From positions 1-50,997 of the forward strand of contig JAKEFM010000160.1 in NCBI GenBank assembly GCA_022616055.1: a DNA stretch of 50,997 nucleotides, read 5' to 3'. The notes below the pieces were generated by a model. That model worked only from the letters and a program-made list of their open reading frames with translations, was not told where the DNA came from and did no database searches. A program made the position numbers and the translations under genes. Shown here piece after piece: positions 37,983-46,153 of this stretch (within the stretch, counting starts at the first letter, position 1; each line of letters begins with the position of its first letter). Source of the stretch: Planctomycetota bacterium (GTDB taxonomy: Bacteria > Planctomycetota > UBA1135 > JAKEFM01).

Positions 37983-39236
37983 GTGTCCAGCGCCCCGGAC
38001 CTCGTGCGCCCCCGGCGCGAGGCGCTCCTCGTCGTCCTCTCGATGAGCGCCTCCGCGCTCCTCCTCCTCCTCTACGTCCGGGCCCTCTCGAGCCGCCTCC
38101 CGCCGTCCGAGTTCGGCCTCGCGGGCTCGCTCCTCTCCGTCCTCCTCGCCGCCTCGCTCCCCTTCGGGGCGATCCAGGCCGCGATCGCACGGTCCGTCGC
38201 GGCACGACGCGAGGCGGGGGACGAGAAGGGGGAGGCCCAGGCCCTGGCCGGGGGCGCTCGCCTCGCCTTCCGGACCGCGGGGATCTCGGTCCTCGTCCTC
38301 GGCGCCGGCTGGCTCGTCGTCGATCTTGCCTCGGGGGCGTCCGGAGCGGGGCGACTCCCGGTCTCCCTCGCGCAGGGCCTCTCCCTCGCCCTCTCCGGCG
38401 GCGCGCTCGCCCTCTACCACGGCGCCCTCGGAACCCTGCTCGGCCGGCGCAACCTCCTCCCCTTCGCCCTCGCCGCCGTCGCGGAGCCCGCCCTGCGCAT
38501 CGTCCTCCTCCGCGCCCTGGACACCTTCGGAGGGGGGGCGACCGAGGCCGTCGCGGTCTGCATCCCGACGGCAGGGGGGATCGGCGCCCTCGTCCTCCGC
38601 CGCGCCGCGCGCGCGGGCGATTCCGCGCCGATCCCGCTCGCGCTCCGCCACGCTCTCGCCCTCGCGGCGTTCGGGGTCGCGGCATACTCGGCCCCCCTCC
38701 TCGCCGATGCCCTCCTCGACGATCCCGACGAGATCGGGCGGTTCTTCGCCGCGACCCATGTGAGTCGTTTCCTCGTCACGCTCCCCCTTCCCTTCGCGAT
38801 GGCGATCGTCCGGCGGACGGCCGAGCGCCGGGCGGCGGGTCTCTCCCCGGCGCCTCCCTTCTGGACCACGGCCGCCTTCCTCGTCGTCACCTTCGTCTGG
38901 ATCCTCGCCAACCTCGCGGCGTTCCCCGGGTGGTTCTCCTTCCTCCTGATCGAGCCGGCCCGGTATCCGGAGGTCGCTCCCCAGCTCCTCCCGCTCGGGA
39001 TCGGGAGCGCCCTCTACGGTCTGCTCCTGCTTCCCCTCTTCCTCGGGATCTCCCTCGAGAAGCGCTCCGTCCTCCGGCTCGCCGCCGGGACGGGCGCGGC
39101 GCTCCTGTGCTTCGCGTTCCTCGGTCCGTCCTCCCCGCGCGCGATCGTCCTCGCCTGGGACGGGGTCGCCCTCGCCGCCCTCGCCGCGGGGGCGATTCTG
39201 GCGATCTCCTGGCTTCGCGGCCCTCCCCACGGTTAG
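37983..39236 (+). CDS. Polysaccharide/lipid flippase-like membrane protein (MATE/Wzx type)
   Basis: A 417-residue protein with about 12 predicted membrane helices and hardly any soluble part. EFGLAGSLLSVLLAASLPFGAIQAAIARSVAARR in the N-terminal half and ALRHALALAAFGVAAYSAPLLADALL in the second half are the usual Wzx/polysaccharide-transporter arrangement (loops with AR). GTG at 37983 has GGGACAGG upstream. It probably moves lipid-linked sugars across the inner membrane. Divergent from the methyltransferase operon, so a shared surface-glycan role is possible. Confidence 0.8.
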   Translation: MSSAPDLVRPRREALLVVLSMSASALLLLLYVRALSSRLPPSEFGLAGSLLSVLLAASLPFGAIQAAIARSVAARREAGDEKGEAQALAGGARLAFRTAGISVLVLGAGWLVVDLASGASGAGRLPVSLAQGLSLALSGGALALYHGALGTLLGRRNLLPFALAAVAEPALRIVLLRALDTFGGGATEAVAVCIPTAGGIGALVLRRAARAGDSAPIPLALRHALALAAFGVAAYSAPLLADALLDDPDEIGRFFAATHVSRFLVTLPLPFAMAIVRRTAERRAAGLSPAPPFWTTAAFLVVTFVWILANLAAFPGWFSFLLIEPARYPEVAPQLLPLGIGSALYGLLLLPLFLGISLEKRSVLRLAAGTGAALLCFAFLGPSSPRAIVLAWDGVALAALAAGAILAISWLRGPPHG

Positions 39237-39437
39237 GGATCCGCAAGGCCGGTCGCCGGTGCCCGGGCGGCAGGGTGGGCTCGCGCGTCCTTCACCCCCG
39301 GAGGGACGCGATCCCGGGGAGGCTCACGCGACCACCTGAACGGCTACCGCCCGTCCACGGACCGGCCCCGGGCGCCTGGAAACGCGGGCGGGTCCGGAGG
39401 AAAAGAAAAGTTGAAATCTTGAACCAGAAGTTCATAA
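39237..39437 (+). other. Intergenic stretch before the second DUF4143 gene
   Basis: About 200 bases without coding sequence. The right 40 bases are clearly A+T-rich compared with the surroundings and contain the promoter annotated at 39411-39438. I see nothing in the left part. Confidence 0.5.
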
Positions 39438-39438
39438 A
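39411..39438 (+). promoter_or_regulatory. Sigma70-like promoter of DUF4143 ATPase
   Basis: TTGAAA (39411-39416) and CATAAA (39433-39438) with a 16-base spacer in a strongly A+T-rich island. The predicted +1 (about 39445) coincides with the second possible ATG (39447), so the message may be leaderless. The -10 overlaps the first ATG at 39438. Confidence 0.42.
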
Positions 39439-40625
39439 TGCAAGGAATGGACCACGTCCCCAGGGAGGCCGCGACCGCGGTCCGAAGGCTCCTGCGCGCG
39501 TTCCCGGCCGTGCTCGTTCATGGCCCCCGACAGTGCGGGAAGAGCACGCTCGTCGGGACACTCCTGCCCGACTGGTTGCGCGTCGATCTCGAGCGCCCCT
39601 CGGACCTCGGCTTGCTCGAGTCCGACCTCGAGGGCTTCTTCGCCGCCCATCCTCGCCGGCTCGTGATCGACGAGGCGCAGCGCCTGCCTGCCCTCTTTCC
39701 CTTGCTCCGTTACGTGATCGACCGCGGCCGGGGCGGCGGCCGGTTCGTGCTGACGGGATCGGCGAGCCCCTCGCACCTGAGGACGGCCTCGGAGACCCTC
39801 GCCGGCCGCCTCGGGCTCCTCGAGCTGACGCCCTTTTCGGCGCGGGAGCTGGCCGACGTGCGCACGACCGCAGACCGGTGGTTCTGGGGCGGCTACCCGC
39901 CGGTGCACGGGCTGCGCTCCCCTCGAGCCCGCAGCGAGTGGCTCGATGCCTACGTCTCCACGTTCCTCGAGCGCGAGCTTCCTGGCCTAGGCCTCCGGCT
40001 CCCGGCGACGAGGCTCCGGAAGCTCTGGACCATGTTGACGCACGTCCACGGCAGTCTCCTCAACGTCTCGGACCTGGCCCGGTCCCTCGGCGTCTCCTCC
40101 CACGCCGTCTCCGACAGTCTCGACGTCCTCGAGGGTACTTTCATGATCCGGCGCCTCCCCCCGCACTACGCCAACGTTCAGAAGCGGCTGACCAAGAGCC
40201 CGAAGCTCTACGTCCGCGACACGGGCCTCCTGCACTTCCTCGCGGGCCTGCGCAGCCCGAAGGATCTCGAGACGTGGCCCCGCCGGGGCCACTCCTTCGA
40301 GGGGCTCGTCGTCGAGGAGCTGGCCACGCTCGCCGGGCACCGCGCCGTTCGACCTGAGATCTCGTTCTGGCGGACCCACGGGGGCGCCGAGGTGGATCTG
40401 GTGATCGGGGTCGGCGGGCGATTGATCCCCGTCGAAGTGAAGCTCGGCCGGGCCGTCTCCGGATACGACGTCCGCGGCCTGCGCGAGTGCATGAAGGACC
40501 TTCGCCTGCGCCGCGGCTACGTCGTGACCCCTGGCGAGGAGCACCGCCGGATCGGACGCGACATCGAGATCGTTCCGTGGAGCTCGGTCGTCCGGGGAGA
40601 GTTCGACTTCGCCCTGCCCCGATGA
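39438..40625 (+). CDS. AAA family ATPase with DUF4143 (second copy)
   Basis: A 395-residue protein of the same family as the one at 2898. Walker A is GPRQCGKSTL, Walker B LVIDEAQ, and LTGSASPS follows as sensor. The C-terminus has DTGLLHFLAGL, HSFEGLVVEEL, the HGGAEVDLVIGVGGRLIPVEVK segment (DUF4143, nuclease-like E-D-VK layout) and a final VVTPGEEHRRIG. ATG at 39438 is the outermost start; ATG at 39447 (AAGGA directly upstream) may be the real one, especially if the message begins near 39445. It is not linked to any other gene. The two copies are diverged paralogues, so duplication was old or the genes were acquired separately. Confidence 0.9.
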   Translation: MQGMDHVPREAATAVRRLLRAFPAVLVHGPRQCGKSTLVGTLLPDWLRVDLERPSDLGLLESDLEGFFAAHPRRLVIDEAQRLPALFPLLRYVIDRGRGGGRFVLTGSASPSHLRTASETLAGRLGLLELTPFSARELADVRTTADRWFWGGYPPVHGLRSPRARSEWLDAYVSTFLERELPGLGLRLPATRLRKLWTMLTHVHGSLLNVSDLARSLGVSSHAVSDSLDVLEGTFMIRRLPPHYANVQKRLTKSPKLYVRDTGLLHFLAGLRSPKDLETWPRRGHSFEGLVVEELATLAGHRAVRPEISFWRTHGGAEVDLVIGVGGRLIPVEVKLGRAVSGYDVRGLRECMKDLRLRRGYVVTPGEEHRRIGRDIEIVPWSSVVRGEFDFALPR

Positions 40626-40653
40626 ACGCTCGGCCCCCCGGGGGAAGCCGGAT

Positions 40654-40672
40654 CCCGACGCCGCAGGTCGGG
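40654..40672. terminator. GC hairpin between convergent genes
   Basis: CCCGAC (40654-40659) and GTCGGG (40667-40672) form a 6-bp perfect stem with a 7-base loop between the stops at 40625 (plus) and 40684 (minus). No T tract. Possible shared transcription end. Confidence 0.35.
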
Positions 40673-40683
40673 GCGGGACGCCG

Positions 40684-41802
40684 CTACCCGATCGGCTCGA
40701 CCGAGCGCCCGAGCGCGAGGATCCCGAAGGAGGTCCCGTAGGGCTTCGTGTGGGAGGAGATCCAGAAGTCCCACATCCCGCCGTCGCCCTCCTGGGTCTT
40801 CAGGATCTCCCGCTGGAGCCTCCCCCAGTACGCGGCGCGGTCGGCGGGAGGAAGGGTCGCGATCAGCTCGGCCGCGTAGTAGTGGCCGAAGAGGTAGAAG
40901 TAGCCCGAGTTGAAGTAGTAGGCCTCGTGGGGGATCGGCTTCCTCAGCGCGACGTCGAGGAACTTGTGGTGCTCGAAGAAGAGCTCGAGACCGCGCTTCA
41001 CCTCCTCGACGGGGACCTTCTCCCCCGCGCGCAGGAGGGCCAGGTTGCAGACCTGGATGCGGGAGAGGGAGCCCTTGATCTCGTCGATCCACTCCATGCG
41101 CGGGGAGTGGGGGATCGCCATCACGCTGTAGGTGAAGGCCCCGCTCGGAAGCCGGCAGCGCTTCACGGAGCGAACGGCGCCCTGCATCACCTTGTCGGGG
41201 ACGGCGAGGCCCGCCTTCTTCGCGTCGGCGAGCGCGATCACGCCCGCCGCGGAGGTGAAGGAGGTCGCCCACTCCGGGAGCCAGGCGGCCTCCGCGTCGG
41301 CGTAGTAGCCCCAGCCGCCGTTGGGGGACTGGTAGCGGGCCATCCCGTCGAGGAACTTCGCCGCGCCGGTGCGAAGCGCCTCCCGCCGGGGCGAGTCCGC
41401 GAATCGCGGCGAGAGGAGGGCGCGAGCGAGCGCGTCGAGGCCGTAGATGAACCCCCATGTGTTGTCGATGTCCCAGTCGTCGGGGCGGTCGAGGTCGACG
41501 TTCTCGAGGAGGTAGTCGAGGCCGCGCCCGAGGGCGGCGTCCGCCTCCCCGGTCTTCTCCCGCTCGAGGAGCGCGATGCAGACGAGGCCCGTCGTCGCGA
41601 CGGCCCAGGCGTGGTGGGTCTCGGGATTCGCGAAGGAGTCGGTGAAGGTCTTGTTCCGCGGGCCGCCCCAGGAGCCGTCCTTGTTCTGCTCCCGGAGGAG
41701 GAGCGCCATCCCGCTGTCGATCCCCCGGCGGACCTCCTCGAGGGTCGGGAGGGGGGCCGGCTTCGGGGCCTGCGCCGCGACGAGAAGGAGGAGCGCGTTC
41801 AT
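40684..41802 (-). CDS. Prenyltransferase/squalene-oxidase repeat protein, secreted
   Basis: A 372-residue protein with a short signal-like N-terminus (MNALLLLVAAQAP). It has alpha/alpha-barrel repeats of the prenyltransferase/squalene-cyclase type, with QW-like segments QNKDGSWGGP and QSPNGGWGYY and helix repeats with DNTWGFIYGLDALARAL between. No DxDD motif (class II cyclase) is visible, so it is not likely a cyclase. Such proteins are common in Planctomycetes, where they are exported and have unknown roles. The downstream neighbour in the operon direction, 10 bases away, is the FG-GAP lipoprotein. Confidence 0.83.
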   Translation of the reverse strand: MNALLLLVAAQAPKPAPLPTLEEVRRGIDSGMALLLREQNKDGSWGGPRNKTFTDSFANPETHHAWAVATTGLVCIALLEREKTGEADAALGRGLDYLLENVDLDRPDDWDIDNTWGFIYGLDALARALLSPRFADSPRREALRTGAAKFLDGMARYQSPNGGWGYYADAEAAWLPEWATSFTSAAGVIALADAKKAGLAVPDKVMQGAVRSVKRCRLPSGAFTYSVMAIPHSPRMEWIDEIKGSLSRIQVCNLALLRAGEKVPVEEVKRGLELFFEHHKFLDVALRKPIPHEAYYFNSGYFYLFGHYYAAELIATLPPADRAAYWGRLQREILKTQEGDGGMWDFWISSHTKPYGTSFGILALGRSVEPIG

Positions 41803-41812
41803 GGGGGGGTCC

Positions 41813-43999
41813 TCACTCGGCCGAGGCGGGCTCCGCCCCCTCGGTCACCGTCACCTTCCGGTCGACGGGGAGATCGCGCAAGACCTGGGTCCGCCCGGAG
41901 GGCCAGACGATCTCCAGCTCCTCCACGCACGTCGCGCGGTCGAGGCCGAAGTGGAGGAGGGGGCTCGAGGTGGAGAGGTAACCCGACCCCGAGCGCGCCT
42001 CGCGGACCTGGCGGCGCTCCCCCGAGCGGACGAAGACCTTGGCGCCGATCCCCTGGCGGTTGGAGGCGGTCCCGACGAGGCGGACGGCGAGCCAGTGGCG
42101 GGGGGGCGTGCGGTTGTGGAGGAGGACGGGGGGGGCCATCCAGTTCCGGAGGAAGAGGTCGGGGCGCCCGTCGTTGTCGGCGTCGAGGACGAGGACCGCG
42201 CGCCCGTCCTCGGGCCGGTCGACCCCGAAGTTGTACCCCGCGTCGACGAGCCGGCCGGCCCCGTCGTTGAGGAAGAGGGGCTTGCGCTCCCCGCCGTGGA
42301 GCGTGACGCGCTTCCCCTCGCGGCGGAGCCGCTCGCCGTCGAGGCCGGCCGCGGTCGCGAGGAGGTGGAGGTCGCCCGTGGCGAAGCCCCGCATCTGCTG
42401 CTCGAGGGTGCCGACCGACTCGAAGAGCCAGGCCCCGATGTCGGGCGTGTCCCCCGAGTACTGCCCGTTCGCGACGTAGACGTCGAGGTCGCCGTCGTTA
42501 TCCGCGTCGAGGAGGTTGCAGCCCCACGCCCACCCCGCGATCCGCCCCCCGCGCTCCTCGGGCTGCAGCCGGAAGGTGCCGTCCGGCTGCTGCAGGATCA
42601 GGGCGTTTCCCGAGAGCATCTCGCGGAAGGAGCGCACGACGAGGGGGCGGATCCGCTCCCATCGCATGTACCAGGGGACCGGCAGCGGCCAGCCCGGCGA
42701 GGTCGCCATCCACGCGACGGGGGAGTACATCTCCGAGACGTAGACGTCGGGGCGCAGGTCGCCGTCGAGGTCGCCGAGGTCGACCCCCATGCCGTTGCCC
42801 CGGTTCTCGGCCCCGAGATCCTCCGCGACGTCCTCGAAGGTCCCGTCGCGGCGGTTGCGGTAGAGGGCGTTCGTCGAGAAGTCGTTCGCGACGTAGAGGT
42901 CGGGCCAGCCGTCGAGGTCGAGGTCGGCCCAGGCGACCGCGTGGGTCCAGCGGGGGTCGTCGAGCCCCGCCGCCTCCGAGACGTCCGTGAAGCGGAAGAA
43001 CCCCTCGTTCCGGAGCAGCCGGTTCCTCTCGCCGTTCCTCGCGTTGTGGAGCGGCCAGGGGGAGGCCTCGAGGAAGTTCCCGAGACACCCGACGTAGAGG
43101 TCGAGGTCCCCGTCGCGGTCGTAGTCCCCCGCGGCGATCGAGGTCGGATGCCCGAGGCGGGGGAGGTTCGCGCGGGCCGTCACGTCCGCGAACGTCCCGT
43201 TCCCCTCGTTGCGGAGGAGCCGGGGGGTCGCCCCGAACCGGCCGACGACGGCGTCGACCCTCCCGTCGTTGTCGAGGTCGGCGGCGCAGACGCCCGTGGC
43301 GAGCGTCCCGTCCTCGGGGAGCGCCGTCCACCCCTCGACCTTCGCGAAGCGCAGGCCGCCGAGGTTGCGCCACAGCTCGACGCCGCGCGACGTGCCGAGG
43401 AGGAGGTCCTCGAGGCCGTCCTGGTCGAAGTCGATCACCGCGCCTCCCACGCCGAGCGTGAACCGCCCCGCCTCGGCCGTGCCGGGGGGAGGCGCCGCCA
43501 TCGGCGCGCCGGCGGCGAGGAGCCCGGAGGCCTCGGTCACGTCCGCGAAGTGGGCCGCGGGGGAGCGCCACTCGCGCCCGGCCCCGGAGCGGATCCGGAG
43601 GATCGTCCAGCGCCCGAGCTCCTCCCCCACGTCCATCTCGAGCGGGATCTCGACGGTCGCGCGCGTGCCGCCGGGCTGGAGGCCGCAGACGCGGAGGATC
43701 GAGACGAGGGTCGAGCGCTCCGGGTCCTCCCGGTCGAGGATCCGGTCGCGGATCCACAGCCGCGCGTCCTCGACCGTCTGGAAGGACTCGACGGCCCGCA
43801 GGATCGGCGAGGACGCCGCCGCCTCCGGCCCGTGCATCGCGCGCAGCCCGCCGACGTCCTTCTCGACGACCCTCCGGGGGAGCTCCCGCGCGAAGGCGGC
43901 GTCGATGGCGTTGATCCGCCGCAGCTCCGCCTCGTCCCACTTCGTCGACGCGCAGCCGCCGAGGAGCGGGAGCAGGACGCCGATCGGGGTGAGGCGCAA
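41813..43999 (-). CDS. FG-GAP/VCBS repeat and ASPIC/UnbV domain lipoprotein
   Basis: A 728-residue protein. TTG at 43999 has GGAGG upstream and gives a lipoprotein signal (LLPLLGGC, Cys16). A domain without recognised family (about 20-140) is followed by beta-propeller repeats with calcium-type motifs DFDQDGLEDL, DLDNDGRVD, DYDRDGDLDLYVG, DLDLDGWPDLYVAND, DLDGDLRPDVYVS, DADNDGDLDVYVANG and DADNDGRPDLFLRN. The C-terminus is the UnbV/ASPIC domain with HWLAVRLVGTASNRQGIGAK and EIVWPSGRTQVL. Probably surface-bound, calcium-dependent; ligand unknown. It is divergent from the two similar genes at 44096 and 46150, and is followed by the prenyltransferase-repeat gene. Confidence 0.88.
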   Translation of the reverse strand: MRLTPIGVLLPLLGGCASTKWDEAELRRINAIDAAFARELPRRVVEKDVGGLRAMHGPEAAASSPILRAVESFQTVEDARLWIRDRILDREDPERSTLVSILRVCGLQPGGTRATVEIPLEMDVGEELGRWTILRIRSGAGREWRSPAAHFADVTEASGLLAAGAPMAAPPPGTAEAGRFTLGVGGAVIDFDQDGLEDLLLGTSRGVELWRNLGGLRFAKVEGWTALPEDGTLATGVCAADLDNDGRVDAVVGRFGATPRLLRNEGNGTFADVTARANLPRLGHPTSIAAGDYDRDGDLDLYVGCLGNFLEASPWPLHNARNGERNRLLRNEGFFRFTDVSEAAGLDDPRWTHAVAWADLDLDGWPDLYVANDFSTNALYRNRRDGTFEDVAEDLGAENRGNGMGVDLGDLDGDLRPDVYVSEMYSPVAWMATSPGWPLPVPWYMRWERIRPLVVRSFREMLSGNALILQQPDGTFRLQPEERGGRIAGWAWGCNLLDADNDGDLDVYVANGQYSGDTPDIGAWLFESVGTLEQQMRGFATGDLHLLATAAGLDGERLRREGKRVTLHGGERKPLFLNDGAGRLVDAGYNFGVDRPEDGRAVLVLDADNDGRPDLFLRNWMAPPVLLHNRTPPRHWLAVRLVGTASNRQGIGAKVFVRSGERRQVREARSGSGYLSTSSPLLHFGLDRATCVEELEIVWPSGRTQVLRDLPVDRKVTVTEGAEPASAE

Positions 44000-44022
44000 G
44001 ATCCTCCGAGGGGGGGGCGGGG

Positions 44023-44028
44023 ATTCTA
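44023..44028 (-). promoter_or_regulatory. -10-like box for the 43999 gene
   Basis: Minus-strand TAGAAT lies 24 bases upstream of the TTG start. No clear -35. The opposite-strand TAGGAT at 44065-44070 is in the equivalent place for the divergent gene. Confidence 0.25.
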
Positions 44029-44064
44029 GACCTCGCCGCGAACCCGTCGAAGCGGAGGGGCGGC

Positions 44065-44070
44065 TAGGAT
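44065..44070 (+). promoter_or_regulatory. -10-like box for the 44096 gene
   Basis: TAGGAT 26 bases before the GTG start. The -35 region is not recognisable, so this rests on similarity to the other TAG(A/G)AT boxes of the window. Confidence 0.25.
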
Positions 44071-44095
44071 TCCCGGCTCGTCGAGGACCCCTCCC

Positions 44096-46153
44096 GTGCG
44101 CTCCCTTCCCGGATTCCTCGCCGCCCTCGGGGCGGTCTCCTGCGCCTCCCGCGAGCGCTACCTCGCGCGGCTCGAGATCGTCCGGGAGGTCGACGCGGCG
44201 GCGGGGGCGTGGAAGGGGGAAGCCGCCCGCCTCGGCGCGTCGCCGGGGGAGAGGATCGAATGGACCGAGGTCGAGCTGCTCGACGCCGACGCCCGCCTCG
44301 CCCCGATCCCCGCGCGGGCCCGCGTGACCTCCGGGATCTCGCGTCCCGACGGCTCGCGCGCCACGCGCGAGCAGACCTTCGAGATCGAGCTGCGCCGGTC
44401 CGCCCTCGACGGCCGGCTCGACCTCGCCTCGCGGCGCGAGACCGGGAGGAGCGAGGCCGCCCTCGCCTCGCCCTGGTTCGAGGACGTCACCGAGGCCGCG
44501 AGGCTCCTCGACCGCCACCGCCCCTCCGCGCGGGCCGCCGGGTCGAACCGCATCGTGCGGGGCGAGTCCCCGGCCTCCGGGGCGGCGGCCCTCGACTACG
44601 ACGGGGACGGCTGGACGGACCTCTTCTGCGCGGACGGCGTGGCGAGCGTGCTCTACCGCAACCGGGGCGACGGGACCTTTGCCGAGCGGACCGAGGCCGC
44701 GGGCCTCGGCCTGGCGACGGGCCACGGCGTCGCCTCCGCCGACGTCGACGGGGACGGGAGACCCGACCTCGTCGCGCTCGACCACTTCGCGCCGGCGCGC
44801 CTCTTCCGCAACGAGGGGGGACGGTTCGCGGACGCGACCGCGGGGGCGCGGCTCCGCGTCGAGGGACGCGCGACTTCCGCCGCCTTCGCCGATGTCGACC
44901 GCGACGGCGACCTCGACCTCTACGTCTGCCGCTCGGGGGACTACGCCGGCGCCCTCCCCGATCCCCCCTTCGCGGCGCGGAACGGCGAGCCGAACTCGCT
45001 CTACCTGAACCAGGGGGACGGGACCTTCGAGGAGGGGACCGCGGGGGCGGGCGTGGACGAGGAGGGGTGGAGCCTCGCCTGCGCCTTCGCCGACCTCGAC
45101 GGCGAGGGCTCCCCCGACCTCTACGTGGCGAACGACTTCGGCCGGAACGCCCTCCTCATGAACCGGGGCGACGGCCGCTTCGTCGAGACGACGCGCCAGG
45201 CGCGGGCGGAGGACGTCGGCTTCGGGATGGGGGTCGGGGTCGGGGACGTCGAGGGGGACGGGGACCTCGATCTGTACGTCTCGAACATCCACTGCTCCTA
45301 CGGGTTCCTGTTCAAGGACCCCGACCTGCCGCTCCCCCTCCTCGGACGGATCTTCCGCGGCTTCTCGCAGCGGATGCTCCTCAAGATGGCCCGCGGGAAC
45401 ACGCTCCTGCGCAACGACGGCCGGGGCCGCTTCGCGGACGACAGCGAGGAGGAGGGGGTGACCCGCGCGGGATGGGGCTGGTCCTCCGATTTCCTCGACG
45501 CGGACGCCGACGGGGACCTCGACCTCTTCGCCCCGAATGGCCTCCTCGCCGGGTCGGGGGAGGCTCGCCTCGACTTCTGGGGGGCCGTGATCGCCGGCTG
45601 GGAGGAGCACCTCGAGGAGGGGATCCTCTTCGACCCGGGCGGACGGGGCCTCCACGGAGACGAGCGGAAGCGGCTGTTCGAGAACCTGGGGGGAGGGCGC
45701 TTCCGCGAGATCGGCTACCCGGCGGGGGTCGCCGACCGCCGGGTCGCGAGGTGTCTCGTCGTCGCCGACTTCGACCGGGACGGCTTCCCCGACCTCCACC
45801 TCCGCAACGCGCGCGACCGGGGGACGCTCTACCGCAACCTCGGGAACCGGAACCACCGCCTCGCCCTCCTCCTCGAGGGGACGCGGAGCGCCCGCGACGC
45901 GGTCGGCGCGCGCGCCACGTTCGAGAGCGGCCCGTCCCGCCAGGTCCGCGAGACCCGGGCGGGAAACGCCTTCCTCGGCTCGCACGAGCGCGCCCTCCTG
46001 GTCGGCCTCGGCGCGGAGGCGAGCGCGCGCGTGCGGGTGCGCTGGCCCTCCGGGCTCGAGGAGGACCTCGGCGACCTCGCGGCGGAGGGGGCCTACCGGG
46101 CGATCGAGGGGGAGGGGCGGGCGCGCCCCGCGCACGGGTTCGCGGCGCCGTGA
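44096..46153 (+). CDS. FG-GAP/VCBS repeat and ASPIC/UnbV domain lipoprotein
   Basis: A 685-residue protein from GTG at 44096. Lipoprotein signal LAALGAVSC (Cys16), then a domain of about 120 residues (REVDAAAGAWKGEAARLGAS...), which differs from the one in the neighbour, then propeller repeats with DYDGDGWTDLFCA, DVDGDGRPDLVA, DVDRDGDLDLYVC, DLDGEGSPDLYVAND, DVEGDGDLDLYVSN, DADADGDLDLFAPN and DFDRDGFPDLHLRN. The UnbV domain has VRVRWPSGLEEDLGDL. The stop overlaps the start of the next FG-GAP gene by 4 bases, so the two proteins are likely made together and act at the cell surface. Confidence 0.9.
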   Translation: MRSLPGFLAALGAVSCASRERYLARLEIVREVDAAAGAWKGEAARLGASPGERIEWTEVELLDADARLAPIPARARVTSGISRPDGSRATREQTFEIELRRSALDGRLDLASRRETGRSEAALASPWFEDVTEAARLLDRHRPSARAAGSNRIVRGESPASGAAALDYDGDGWTDLFCADGVASVLYRNRGDGTFAERTEAAGLGLATGHGVASADVDGDGRPDLVALDHFAPARLFRNEGGRFADATAGARLRVEGRATSAAFADVDRDGDLDLYVCRSGDYAGALPDPPFAARNGEPNSLYLNQGDGTFEEGTAGAGVDEEGWSLACAFADLDGEGSPDLYVANDFGRNALLMNRGDGRFVETTRQARAEDVGFGMGVGVGDVEGDGDLDLYVSNIHCSYGFLFKDPDLPLPLLGRIFRGFSQRMLLKMARGNTLLRNDGRGRFADDSEEEGVTRAGWGWSSDFLDADADGDLDLFAPNGLLAGSGEARLDFWGAVIAGWEEHLEEGILFDPGGRGLHGDERKRLFENLGGGRFREIGYPAGVADRRVARCLVVADFDRDGFPDLHLRNARDRGTLYRNLGNRNHRLALLLEGTRSARDAVGARATFESGPSRQVRETRAGNAFLGSHERALLVGLGAEASARVRVRWPSGLEEDLGDLAAEGAYRAIEGEGRARPAHGFAAP

